The notes: generated from the sequence alone by a model not told the origin. Shown: positions 1-6,597, numbered from the stretch's first letter. The stretch: 13,499 nt of DNA from Thermacetogenium sp. UBA5472 (GCA_002426495.1 DIQC01000059.1:1-13499), one strand, 5' to 3'. Numbers and translations: made by a program.

Positions 1-41
1 AAATAGTATAGCTATAATAATGTTGTAAGGGCAGGTTAGTC

Positions 42-1628
42 ATGAAAAAGGAACAACTATTTAAAGCAGCGGGTGTTATCACTGTTGCCTCTATTATAAG
101 CAAGGTCCTGGGCTTTTTCCGGGAAACATCACTGGCCGGGGTTTTCGGAGCGACCGCTGCAACTGATGCCTACTTAGTAGCAACGATGATCCCCTGGATA
201 CTCTTTTCTGTAGTCAGCACCGCCTTGTCTACAACTCTGATCCCGGTTTTTACTCAGCGAGTGCATGATGAAGGGGAGGAGGCCGGCCTTCGCTTTATCA
301 ACACCCTGGTCAACTTTGTGCTTACATTTTGCCTTATTTTGGTTATCATAGGGTATTATTTTGCTCCTCAGATCGTCAAAATTGTCGCTCGGGGTTTCCA
401 GGGTGAGGTAGTTGATTTAACAATTTTACTGACCAGGCTCTTGCTGCCGATGATGGTTTTTTATGCGCTTTCTGCGGTCTATACGGGCTATCTCCAGTCT
501 AAGGAGCGGTTTACCTGGCCAGCCCTGGTAGGGATTCCTTTTAATGTGGTTATGATTGCATCTATTTTCATTTCCGGATGGACCTATGGTATTGTTGGAG
601 TAGCGATAGGCAGTGTGCTGGCGACAGCCAGCCAGATCCTGATCATGCTCCCTGGCCTAAAAAGGGCAAAATACCGCTATCAGTTGGTGCTCGACTGGAA
701 AGATCCAGGGTTTAAACTGGTTGGTAAGCTGATCATCCCCATTCTTTTAGGCACCGGGGCTGGTCAACTGGGTACAATTGTCAATCGGATGCTGGCCACC
801 GGGTTAACTGAGGGAAGCATCTCTGCCTTAAACTTTGGGACCCGCTTGACACAATTGCCCTTAAGCATCTTTATCGCCGCGGTGGCTACTGTGCTTTACC
901 CAACCTTTTCCAATATGGCGGCCAATGGTGAAATGGGTGGCTTGCGTAAGGCCTTGGTGGGAGGCATCAGAGCGAGCATTTTTTTGACAATACCCATGGC
1001 TGTAGGGATGATTGTCCTCAGAGAGCCAATTGTACGTGTGCTCTTTGAACATGGCGCTTTTGATGCTGAGGCCACTGCGATGACAGCGTACGCCGTGTTT
1101 TTCTTGGGCTTGGGGTTATTGCCCATGGCTCTGCGGGAAGTTATCAGTCGTGTCTATTTTGCTCTGAAGGATACTTTTACTCCGATGATGCTGGGCATTG
1201 TCGCAGTTGTTGTGAATATTATTTTGAACTTTGTATTGGTGGGCCCCTTGGCTCATGGTGGCCTGGCTCTGTCCACATCGATTGCTTCCCTTGTTGCGGC
1301 AGTCCTTTTATTTATTATTCTGCGCAGAAAAATGGGCAGCCTTGGCGGTATGGAGATGTGGGACTGCTTCTGGCGTGTTTCCTTGGCTTCTGCAGCGATG
1401 GGCTGTGGGGTTGTTGCCTTGTGGGAAGTATTGATAGGGTTTTATCCTGACCCAGGCTTAGTCATGGATGCAGTGCTGCTCACGGTGGCCATCTGTGCGG
1501 GAGTGGCTATTTATGCTGTGGCTTCTGTCCTGCTGAAACTGCCGGAATGGAAAATATGTCTCGATTATACAAAGAAAATTGTCCGGAGGTTTATGGGTAA
1601 AGGCCAATCACGGGGAGAGTCCCTGTAA
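42..1628 (+). CDS. murJ: Lipid II flippase MurJ (MviN family)
   Basis: The 528-aa product is a polytopic membrane protein with about 14 hydrophobic segments along its whole length, the usual size and build of MurJ/MviN flippases of the MOP superfamily. The N-terminus has the family pattern of a short basic start followed by a segment with SKVLGFFRE and then GATAATDAYLVA. Family knowledge: it moves undecaprenyl-linked peptidoglycan precursor (lipid II) across the cytoplasmic membrane. The ATG at 42 follows a weak purine-rich site (AAGGGCAGG); a TATAAT hexamer at 13-18 could be a -10 box, but its -35 would lie outside the window. A terminator follows at 1671-1720, so it ends a transcription unit. 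The last codons (about 1604-1627) resemble a dispersed palindromic repeat, so the tail QSRGESL may be repeat-derived. An alternative role as exporter of another polyprenyl-linked sugar cannot be excluded. Confidence 0.93.
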   Translation: MKKEQLFKAAGVITVASIISKVLGFFRETSLAGVFGATAATDAYLVATMIPWILFSVVSTALSTTLIPVFTQRVHDEGEEAGLRFINTLVNFVLTFCLILVIIGYYFAPQIVKIVARGFQGEVVDLTILLTRLLLPMMVFYALSAVYTGYLQSKERFTWPALVGIPFNVVMIASIFISGWTYGIVGVAIGSVLATASQILIMLPGLKRAKYRYQLVLDWKDPGFKLVGKLIIPILLGTGAGQLGTIVNRMLATGLTEGSISALNFGTRLTQLPLSIFIAAVATVLYPTFSNMAANGEMGGLRKALVGGIRASIFLTIPMAVGMIVLREPIVRVLFEHGAFDAEATAMTAYAVFFLGLGLLPMALREVISRVYFALKDTFTPMMLGIVAVVVNIILNFVLVGPLAHGGLALSTSIASLVAAVLLFIILRRKMGSLGGMEMWDCFWRVSLASAAMGCGVVALWEVLIGFYPDPGLVMDAVLLTVAICAGVAIYAVASVLLKLPEWKICLDYTKKIVRRFMGKGQSRGESL

Positions 1629-1670
1629 AGCAAAGTGAAGCAGAGGAACGCTGCTCATTTTGAAGATAAT

Positions 1671-1720
1671 AAAGACCAGTTATTGCAAGCAATTACGCTT
1701 GTGCACAACTGGTCTTTTTT
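1671..1720 (+). terminator. Rho-independent terminator after murJ
   Basis: An 11-bp perfect stem (AAAGACCAGTT at 1671-1681 with AACTGGTCTTT at 1707-1717), extended inside by GCAAGC/GCTTGT pairing, runs into TTTTTT. On the other strand the stem is followed by a T-rich run (TTTATTATCTT), so it may also stop transcripts of the convergent aldolase/phosphatase gene. Confidence 0.9.
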
Positions 1721-1743
1721 GTTCTTGTTTGAAATTGTCTCCC

Positions 1744-1796
1744 GGTGCATCGAAGCTATGCAACAGGAACCGTCCCTAGTGCATTCCTAGTGCATT
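1744..1796. repeat. REP-like palindromic element, copy 1
   Basis: The element holds the core GGAACCGTCCC (1766-1776) flanked by ATGCA (1758-1762) and TGCAT (1780-1784). A further TGCAT lies at 1746-1750. The right half is duplicated in tandem: CCTAGTGCATT at 1775-1785 and again at 1786-1796. The core recurs at about 4646-4654 and, on the opposite strand, at 13484-13495. The element runs into the stop codon of the minus-strand gene (TTA at 1795-1797). That it belongs to a dispersed family is inferred from three copies in this window. Confidence 0.7.
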
Positions 1797-2901
1797 ATTT
1801 TTTGCCTTTATTCAGGTCGATGAAGCGATCCTTCAATTTTTCCGAGACCTGGGGCATAGAAGTGTATTCCATCTCATCCAGGGGCAGGCGATTGGGCTCA
1901 AATGGACCCATGCGCCGCATGTAGTCGGCCACTCTGTTGGCCTGTTTCCTCGCCTCATCGAAAGCCGTGTCACCAAAGAAGTCCTGTGGGCCTACTAATT
2001 TGCCTTCAGCAAGCTGGAAACCTAAAGCGACTACCCGTGGTGGCCCGTCAAAACGTGTGGGACGGGCATTTTCCATATTGACAGGCATGAGGGGGCCATT
2101 GTGTGACCCACGCATCCAGCCAGCAACAAGATGCGGATAGGTAAACGGTTCCAATGCCTCACCTACTGCGGGGTATCCGCTCTGGCAGCGGACGATGCAG
2201 ACAGGGTCATCCTTGCCCACATAGCGGCCGGCCATCAGGTTGAGCCTTTGGGTGCTTGATACCGCGGCGATTTCTTTCGTATCTCTATGGAAGATACGCT
2301 TGATGCAATAGTGGCCTGGTGCTCCGATGAAAACGAGCATATCATAGATCTCTTCTGGTGTAGAGAAGGTGATCTTCCTGTTTTCTATCAAATCCCTGAC
2401 CTCAAAATCGAAACCGTTATGCATTTTTGGATCGATGACCAGTCCGATTGTGTTGAAGGGATCGGCAAACATTTTATAAAGGGGTAAGTTCCAGGCGCCG
2501 GGTTCTGTTTTGTCAGCCATAAAAACTATCACCGGTTCACTCTTACGCTCTTCAACTTCCATCTCGGCAATGCCTGGGCCAAGCCCTTTAATGTTACCGG
2601 AAAAGGCGTCTCCCAAGAGGTCCTGCCCGGCGCCGTAAAGTTTCAGCTTTTTAGCTGCTTCAGTACATTCAAGAAATATGTCCCATGCTAGTTGGTGAAC
2701 CTCACCATTATTGCGACCGGTATCATGTGTCATGATCAGGTCGATGTCATCGCCCACATGGGCAACGTATGAGTCTATGAGTAGGGGGTGATCACTTAAT
2801 TTTTCCCGCGCTATTTCTAGAAGTTCCGGGTGTACATTGGTGTGTCCTACATATCCTCCAACATCGGCCTTAATTACTGACAGGGTTATTTTCTTCCCCA
2901 T
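1795..2901 (-). CDS. fbp: Fructose-1,6-bisphosphate aldolase/phosphatase (class V FBPase)
   Basis: The bifunctional gluconeogenic enzyme condenses glyceraldehyde-3-phosphate and dihydroxyacetone phosphate and then removes the 1-phosphate to give fructose-6-phosphate. The 368-aa protein (from the start used here) shows the archaeal/thermophile-type FBPA/P signature: KADVGG with D13 and H20 as metal ligands, the acidic pair D51-D52, Q93, D130, and YVGKDD at 227-232. By analogy with solved archaeal enzymes, K230 is the Schiff-base lysine, Y227 the catalytic tyrosine, and D231-D232 metal ligands. The frame is open to an ATG at 2919, but the ATG at 2901 has a strong AGGAGGA (2907-2913) six bases upstream, so it is preferred. 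It is a single gene, convergent with murJ and divergent from galU. It implies gluconeogenesis from C2/C3 units, as in autotrophic or syntrophic anaerobes. Confidence 0.93.
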   Translation of the reverse strand: MGKKITLSVIKADVGGYVGHTNVHPELLEIAREKLSDHPLLIDSYVAHVGDDIDLIMTHDTGRNNGEVHQLAWDIFLECTEAAKKLKLYGAGQDLLGDAFSGNIKGLGPGIAEMEVEERKSEPVIVFMADKTEPGAWNLPLYKMFADPFNTIGLVIDPKMHNGFDFEVRDLIENRKITFSTPEEIYDMLVFIGAPGHYCIKRIFHRDTKEIAAVSSTQRLNLMAGRYVGKDDPVCIVRCQSGYPAVGEALEPFTYPHLVAGWMRGSHNGPLMPVNMENARPTRFDGPPRVVALGFQLAEGKLVGPQDFFGDTAFDEARKQANRVADYMRRMGPFEPNRLPLDEMEYTSMPQVSEKLKDRFIDLNKGKK

Positions 2902-3307
2902 ACTTGTCCTCCTCTGCAAATGTGTTATACTAATTCATATTTATGTTATACATTACGACATTAGGACTGACCTCTCCTGCTACAGTATAATAAAAAACTG
3001 GGTATTTTCCAAGCCAATAATTACCATAAACGAAAAGTGAAAGCATTATCTTCCCTGGTTATTGTTGCTTGTAGGGGAAAAGGCAAGCTCGTATCTTATT
3101 ATTTTTGGTTTAGAGAGCAGGTCATTGGCAAAATTAAGATATAACTTCCCTCTAAATACTATCCTTGGCAAAGAAGGATTAGGATTATGGGGAAGCGAAA
3201 TATTTTATGATGTCTCAGCTATCTCTTATATATAATTATATATGATTTTAGGCTGAGCTTATATTACAACTACAAATTACTACAATAATGCTCAGGAGAT
3301 GACTGGA
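2902..3307. other. Divergent intergenic region, fbp / galU
   Basis: About 400 bp of AT-rich sequence holds no convincing gene. On the fbp side the octamer TGTTATAC occurs at 2923-2930 and 2944-2951, 21 bp apart. On the minus strand each copy gives a TATAAC that could serve as a -10 box, but no good -35 was found. A small hairpin, ATCCTT/AAGGAT, lies at 3161-3179. On the galU side CTCAGC (3214-3219) and GCTGAG (3252-3257) flank a perfect 16-bp AT palindrome (3228-3243). No recognisable riboswitch was seen. Confidence 0.5.
3214..3257. repeat. Nested inverted repeat upstream of galU
   Basis: The outer arms CTCAGC (3214-3219) and GCTGAG (3252-3257) enclose a 16-bp perfect palindrome of A and T only (3228-3243). 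It ends about 50 bp before the chosen galU start. It could be an operator, a cruciform-prone site or a leader hairpin; no T-run follows, so it is not an intrinsic terminator. Confidence 0.45.
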
Positions 3308-4228
3308 GTGAATCATAAAAAAGTAAGAAAGGCAGTTATTCCAGCTGCCGGGTGGGGGACACGCTTTCTGCCGGCGACAAAAGCTCAACCGAAAGAAATG
3401 CTGCCTATTGTTGATAAACCAGCGATTCAGTATACAGTGGAGGAAGCAGTTGCCTCCGGGATCGAGGATATTATCATTGTTACCGGAAAAAATAAGCGTG
3501 CCATCGAGGACCATTTTGACAGGGCAGTAGAACTAGAGATGGTGCTAAAAGAAAAGGGTGATTTGGAAAACCTACAATTGATTGAAGAGATCACTGATCT
3601 TGTTGATATTCATTACGTGAGGCAGAAAGAGGCTTTGGGGCTGGGACATGCAATCTACTGTGCCAGGAAGTTTATTGGTGATGAGCCCTTTGCTGTGCTT
3701 TTAGGAGATGATCTCATCGATGCGGAGGTGCCCTGCCTGCGCCAACTCCTGGATATCTACGAGGATCACCATGCTTCGGTTTTGGCGGTACAGGATGTGC
3801 CTGATCAAGAAGTTTCCCGCTATGGGATCATCGAACCCCTTCCAGGTGATGACAGCAACGTTTGCGACAGCCGCTGTTTTCAAGTGAAGGATATGGTGGA
3901 AAAGCCGGCCGTCAAAGACGCACCATCTAATTTCGCTGTGATCGGGCGCTATATTATCACCCCCGAGGTCTTTGAGATATTAGGGAGGATAGAGCCCGGA
4001 GCGGGAGGAGAGATTCAGCTGACCGATGCCCTGAAAGAACTTGCTAAAACACAGTCAGTTTATGCTTGTCTGTTTTCTGGGAAAAGATATGATGTGGGTG
4101 ATAAGCTCGGTTTTCTGGAGGCTACTGTCATGTATGCATTGGCCAACCCAGAACTGGGACCGGATTTCCGCTGCTTCTTAGATGATGTCGTTAAAGATGG
4201 GGGTGAAATCTTATGCGGGAAAAAGTAG
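3308..4228 (+). CDS. galU: UTP-glucose-1-phosphate uridylyltransferase
   Basis: The enzyme makes UDP-glucose from UTP and glucose-1-phosphate in the cytoplasm, for surface glycans and glycolipids. The nucleotidyltransferase signature AAGWGTRFLPATK lies near residues 13-25, followed by QPKEMLPIVDKPAIQY. Further family motifs are LGLGHAI, the metal-site LGDDLID, EKP, GRYIITPE, GEIQLTDAL and RYDVGDKLG, all in the usual order, and the length of 306 aa is typical. The frame opens at an ATG at 3299, but AGGAG (3294-3298) abuts that codon. The GTG at 3308 has nine bases of spacing to the same site and gives the normal N-terminus NHKKVRKAVIPAAG, so it is chosen. The 3' end overlaps the next gene by 16 bp. 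The phosphohexomutase at 10543 could supply its substrate. Confidence 0.93.
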   Translation: MNHKKVRKAVIPAAGWGTRFLPATKAQPKEMLPIVDKPAIQYTVEEAVASGIEDIIIVTGKNKRAIEDHFDRAVELEMVLKEKGDLENLQLIEEITDLVDIHYVRQKEALGLGHAIYCARKFIGDEPFAVLLGDDLIDAEVPCLRQLLDIYEDHHASVLAVQDVPDQEVSRYGIIEPLPGDDSNVCDSRCFQVKDMVEKPAVKDAPSNFAVIGRYIITPEVFEILGRIEPGAGGEIQLTDALKELAKTQSVYACLFSGKRYDVGDKLGFLEATVMYALANPELGPDFRCFLDDVVKDGGEILCGKK

Positions 4229-4434
4229 AAGAGGCTTTGGGGCGTGTACGCCCGATGCTACAAGCTGATGGGGGAGATGTTGAGCTGGTTGATGTTGACG
4301 AGCAGGGAGTAGTTAAGGTGCGTCTTAAAGGAGCTTGCGGCGGCTGCCCGATGGCGACAGTCACCCTGAAGATGGGTATTGAGCGGGCATTGAAAAAAGA
4401 AATACCAGAAATAACTGAGGTTGTTGAAGTTTAG
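4213..4434 (+). CDS. NifU C-terminal domain Fe-S scaffold protein (Nfu type)
   Basis: This 73-aa protein is a stand-alone NifU C-terminal domain. It has the family pattern VRPMLQADGGDVELV near the N-terminus and the cluster-binding GACGGCPMA with C42 and C45 (CxxC). Family knowledge: such proteins hold a 4Fe-4S cluster, probably between two subunits, and pass it to apo-proteins. The ATG at 4213 lies inside the end of galU (16-bp overlap) and a GGGGGTG stretch at 4199-4205 can serve as ribosome site, so translation is probably coupled to galU. Pairing with a sugar-nucleotide enzyme has no obvious metabolic logic. The Fe-rich oxygen-defence proteins 1.6 kb downstream are possible but unproven clients. 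A terminator follows. Confidence 0.9.
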   Translation: MREKVEEALGRVRPMLQADGGDVELVDVDEQGVVKVRLKGACGGCPMATVTLKMGIERALKKEIPEITEVVEV

Positions 4435-4450
4435 CTGGTCTTATAGGCAG

Positions 4451-4501
4451 AACCCGGGGCTCAGATAGGTCGTTTGCTGCATTGACTCCCCGGGTTTTTT
4501 T
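4451..4501 (+). terminator. Rho-independent terminator after galU-nfu
   Basis: A 9-bp GC-rich perfect stem (AACCCGGGG at 4451-4459 with CCCCGGGTT at 4488-4496) is followed directly by a run of T to 4501. Confidence 0.9.
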
Positions 4502-4587
4502 ATTGCTTCATTTCCTGCATAAATCCAGAATAAAAGAAAAAACCAGCTGGAGGGCAAAAGCTGCTGGGGGAATTGGGCGGATAGACA

Positions 4588-4617
4588 ATAAAAAACCCGC
4601 TCCATAGATGAGCGGGT
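4588..4617 (-). terminator. Rho-independent terminator of the minus-strand gene ending at 4661
   Basis: The 8-bp stem ACCCGCTC (4595-4602) / GAGCGGGT (4610-4617) is preceded on the plus strand by a run of A (4590-4595), giving GCGGGTTTTTT when read on the minus strand. It lies about 45 bp past the stop codon of the 275-aa gene, with a REP-like element in between. Confidence 0.8.
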
Positions 4618-4630
4618 AATCAGCATTAGT

Positions 4631-4665
4631 TATTGACACAGGAGAACCGTCCCCCTGTGTCTAGG
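4631..4665. repeat. REP-like palindromic element, copy 2
   Basis: Arms GACACAGG (4635-4642) and CCTGTGTC (4654-4661) form a perfect 8-bp inverted repeat around GAGAACCGTCCC, the same core as copy 1. The right arm touches the stop codon (CTA, 4661-4663) of the minus-strand gene. Elements with this core and these arms resemble REP-type palindromes seen in many Firmicute genomes; mobilisation by a RAYT-type transposase is inference, and none is in the window. Confidence 0.75.
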
Positions 4666-5488
4666 GATTGATAAACCAGTCTTTGTGCCGCTTACTCATT
4701 AGGTTTGTAGCCAGATAATTTAAGGGCTTGCGTATTATGGTGAAATTTTCAGCTAATTGGGAAAGAACCTGATCCAGTCCTTGTTCCTTTGCTTCATCAT
4801 AAGTTGATGCCAGGTCATAATATTTGCGCCCATCCTTTTCATAATCACGCAGGGTGCGTCCGCTGTGCCCTATATGTTTTTCGGGGAGTTGGGCATTTCC
4901 CCCCTTGCTGCCTGGCAGGCATTCGGGGAAGATCCCTGTGATAAACAAAGAAATATCTGCAAGCCTCTTATAAAAATCATAGCGATAGGGTAGTTCTACT
5001 AATCCGGCCAATTCCAGCACATCATCAAAGTCAAACTCACTAAAGTGGCGCTGGTAGGTTAACCCTCGGGCACGATAGACAACTGTGGTGCTGTCCACCC
5101 TGGTAAATGAGGCCAGCATCCTGGCCAGGTATGCCCGTATATTGTTGTTTTGAATAAGCGCTACGGCAGCTTTAGCATCGAAAATCGGTACCTGCCTCCG
5201 TTGACCGATTATTTCCATCGTGTAACTTCTTGTTTCCATTTCCCTTTTAGTCTGCTGGATAAGGATAGTGAGTAACAGAAAAGGGGAGATTTTAAGGAAG
5301 ATGTTCTCTTCCTCATTCACTCGCTGAAAAAGCTTCTCATCCTCCAACATGATTTCCACCAGGTCAGGCTTATCCTTCAATAAGTTACAGATATGATCAT
5401 GGTCTTGCCTTTTGTCAACAATGGTTTTGACAACAAAAGAAAGGTCAGCCTCTGATAAATCTTGTAGGTACGCCATGGTCACACTCAT
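4661..5488 (-). CDS. Conserved-looking protein of unknown function, 275 aa
   Basis: I do not recognise this protein. It is soluble, charged and probably helical, with no signal peptide. One hydrophobic stretch (KISPFLLLTILIQQT, near residue 70) looks like a buried helix rather than a membrane span. A segment reading ADISLFITGIFPE, followed by an acidic-aromatic stretch with GRKYYDLA, recalls motifs I associate with uncharacterised bacterial proteins, but I cannot name a family. The frame is open to an ATG at 5581. The ATG at 5488 is chosen because GGAGGTGG lies five bases upstream and because the extra 31 residues would run through tandem repeats and do not look protein-like. It is transcribed alone, away from the oxygen operon, with a terminator at 4588-4617 and a REP-like element at its stop codon. 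Confidence 0.75.
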   Translation of the reverse strand: MSVTMAYLQDLSEADLSFVVKTIVDKRQDHDHICNLLKDKPDLVEIMLEDEKLFQRVNEEENIFLKISPFLLLTILIQQTKREMETRSYTMEIIGQRRQVPIFDAKAAVALIQNNNIRAYLARMLASFTRVDSTTVVYRARGLTYQRHFSEFDFDDVLELAGLVELPYRYDFYKRLADISLFITGIFPECLPGSKGGNAQLPEKHIGHSGRTLRDYEKDGRKYYDLASTYDEAKEQGLDQVLSQLAENFTIIRKPLNYLATNLMSKRHKDWFINP

Positions 5489-5601
5489 GTGTTCCACCTC
5501 CCAAATCTGATCAACAACCTCTACTCGCCGACAACGGGAGACAACGGAACCCATATGAAATGGTAGTTTAATAAGAAGCAAATTGGGAAATTGTTTTGTG
5601 G

Positions 5602-5625
5602 TATGTCTCTTAGATATGTCTCTTA
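5602..5625. repeat. 11-bp direct repeat upstream of the 275-aa gene
   Basis: TATGTCTCTTA occurs at 5602-5612 and 5615-5625 (13-bp period). Read toward the minus-strand gene, it is two copies of TAAGAGACATA lying 114-137 bp before its start, close to a weak minus-strand promoter candidate (TAGACA, 17 bp, TAAATA). It could be a paired regulator site; no regulator is known to me. Confidence 0.45.
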
Positions 5626-5648
5626 CTATTTATTTTAGTTTAGCATGA

Positions 5649-5676
5649 TTGTCTACATTCCTCAATGGCATATAAT
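5649..5676 (+). promoter_or_regulatory. Possible sigma-A promoter of unknown target
   Basis: TTGTCT (5649-5654), 16 bp, then a perfect TATAAT (5671-5676). No open reading frame starts soon after it. It could give a long leader to the rubrerythrin operon, a small RNA, or nothing. Confidence 0.3.
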
Positions 5677-5902
5677 AGTAGTTACTGGTTAGATATAGAA
5701 GAAGTTTGCCAGGGCGGAAATCCAACAATAATAAAGGTAAATCGCTACAGATCAATGATTCGGGTAATTTTTCGATTTATTAACAATAGTTTAATTTATG
5801 ATTAATTTTTATTAATTTAGTAGGAAATTATCTTCATAAAGAGCCTGTGTTTGCCTTGTGGAGGATGTTGGCAACAATTTAGATAAACTTAGTAATATGC
5901 TG

Positions 5903-5932
5903 TTGAATAATAAAAATGGGCGTTTTATTCAA
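5903..5932. promoter_or_regulatory. Inverted repeat upstream of the rubrerythrin promoter
   Basis: TTGAATAA (5903-5910) and TTATTCAA (5925-5932) form a perfect 8-bp inverted repeat with a 14-bp spacer, ending five bases before the -35 box. The position suits an activator or repressor site. A T-rich stretch follows, so a weak terminator for transcripts from further upstream is an alternative. Confidence 0.45.
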
Positions 5933-5937
5933 TAATT

Positions 5938-5966
5938 TTAACTTGATCATCAGTCGACAGTATAAT
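5938..5966 (+). promoter_or_regulatory. Probable sigma-A promoter of the oxygen-defence operon
   Basis: TTAACT (5938-5943), 17-bp spacer, perfect TATAAT (5961-5966), about 60 bp before the rubrerythrin ATG. The spacing is optimal and the -10 is perfect; the -35 matches four of six. Confidence 0.6.
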
Positions 5967-6027
5967 ATATTAGTTCAAATGGCTATTGGATCAAATGGCA
6001 ACTAAATAATAATAAGGAGGAGAAACA

Positions 6028-6564
6028 ATGGACATTAAGGGATCTAAAACAGAGGCTAACCTATTGACTGCTTTTGCCGGTGAATCACAGGCGAGGACTA
6101 AGTATAACTACTATGCATCCAAAGCAAAGAAAGAAGGATTTGTTCAGATAGCTAATTTTTTTGAGGAGACTGCTGGTAATGAAAAGGAGCACGCCGAGAT
6201 CTGGTTCAAGCTCCTGCATAATGGTATTCCCGCAACAGAAGAGAACCTTGAGGATGCTGCCGCAGGTGAAAATTATGAATGGACAGAAATGTATGCGGAG
6301 TTTGCAAAAACAGCAAAAGAAGAGGGTTTTACGGCTATTGCCAGACTTTTCGAAGGTGTTGCCCAAATTGAAAAAGAGCATGAGGAAAGATATCGTAAAT
6401 TGCTGCGAAACATCGTAGATGGTAAGGTTTTTAAGCGAGAGGAAAAACAGGCCTGGAAGTGCGCTAACTGCGGCCATATCCATTACGGAGAAAAGGCACC
6501 TGAGGTCTGCCCGGTTTGCGACCATGCCAAGGCTTATTTTGAGATCAAGGCTGAAAACTATTAA
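6028..6564 (+). CDS. rbr: Rubrerythrin
   Basis: This cytoplasmic peroxidase of strict anaerobes reduces hydrogen peroxide to water with electrons from rubredoxin. The 178-aa protein has an N-terminal ferritin-like di-iron domain (about 1-135) with ligand candidates E19, E52xxH55, the E84/E87 region and E115xxH118. A C-terminal rubredoxin-like domain (about 140-178) carries CxxC pairs C145/C148 and C161/C164 (CANCGH and CPVC). Length and domain order are normal. The start has a strong AAGGAGGAG site. It is the first gene of a four-gene operon (rbr, superoxide reductase, flavodiiron protein, flavin reductase-rubredoxin) with gaps of 33, 25 and 14 bp. A promoter and inverted repeat lie just upstream, so peroxide- or oxygen-linked control is plausible but not shown. 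Confidence 0.96.
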   Translation: MDIKGSKTEANLLTAFAGESQARTKYNYYASKAKKEGFVQIANFFEETAGNEKEHAEIWFKLLHNGIPATEENLEDAAAGENYEWTEMYAEFAKTAKEEGFTAIARLFEGVAQIEKEHEERYRKLLRNIVDGKVFKREEKQAWKCANCGHIHYGEKAPEVCPVCDHAKAYFEIKAENY

Positions 6565-6597
6565 TTACATATTATTTAAGAAAGGTGGTCAAGACTG

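Larger units (their letters stand above)
5489..6027. other. AT-rich divergent intergenic region before the oxygen-defence operon
   Basis: This 539-bp region has no gene that I can support. It contains a 10-bp near-tandem repeat (GACAACGGGA/GACAACGGAA, 5530-5549), an 11-bp direct repeat TATGTCTCTTA (see separate entry), a possible plus-strand promoter at 5649-5676, and a very AT-rich stretch around 5770-5830. Next to the operon lie an inverted repeat at 5903-5932 and a promoter at 5938-5966. I looked for a PerR box; the nearest stretch (about 5795-5820) matches only one half-site well. Confidence 0.5.

Noticed and set aside
2902..2919. Upstream ATG of the aldolase/phosphatase gene (six extra residues)
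   Set aside because: The ribosome site AGGAGGA lies between this ATG and the one at 2901, so the downstream start is preferred.
3041..3090. Hairpin TTCCCT/AGGGGAA in the fbp-galU gap
   Set aside because: Short, bulged and without a T-run; no stronger than expected by chance.
5489..5581. 31-residue N-terminal extension of the unknown minus-strand protein
   Set aside because: A strong ribosome site precedes the ATG at 5488, and the extension runs through a tandem repeat.
5795..5820. Possible PerR box before rubrerythrin
   Set aside because: Only one half-site matches well; the rest is general AT richness.
6085..6525. Minus-strand open frame (146 codons) inside rubrerythrin
   Set aside because: Shadow of a well-supported gene; Phe/Leu/Cys-rich composition typical of antisense frames.
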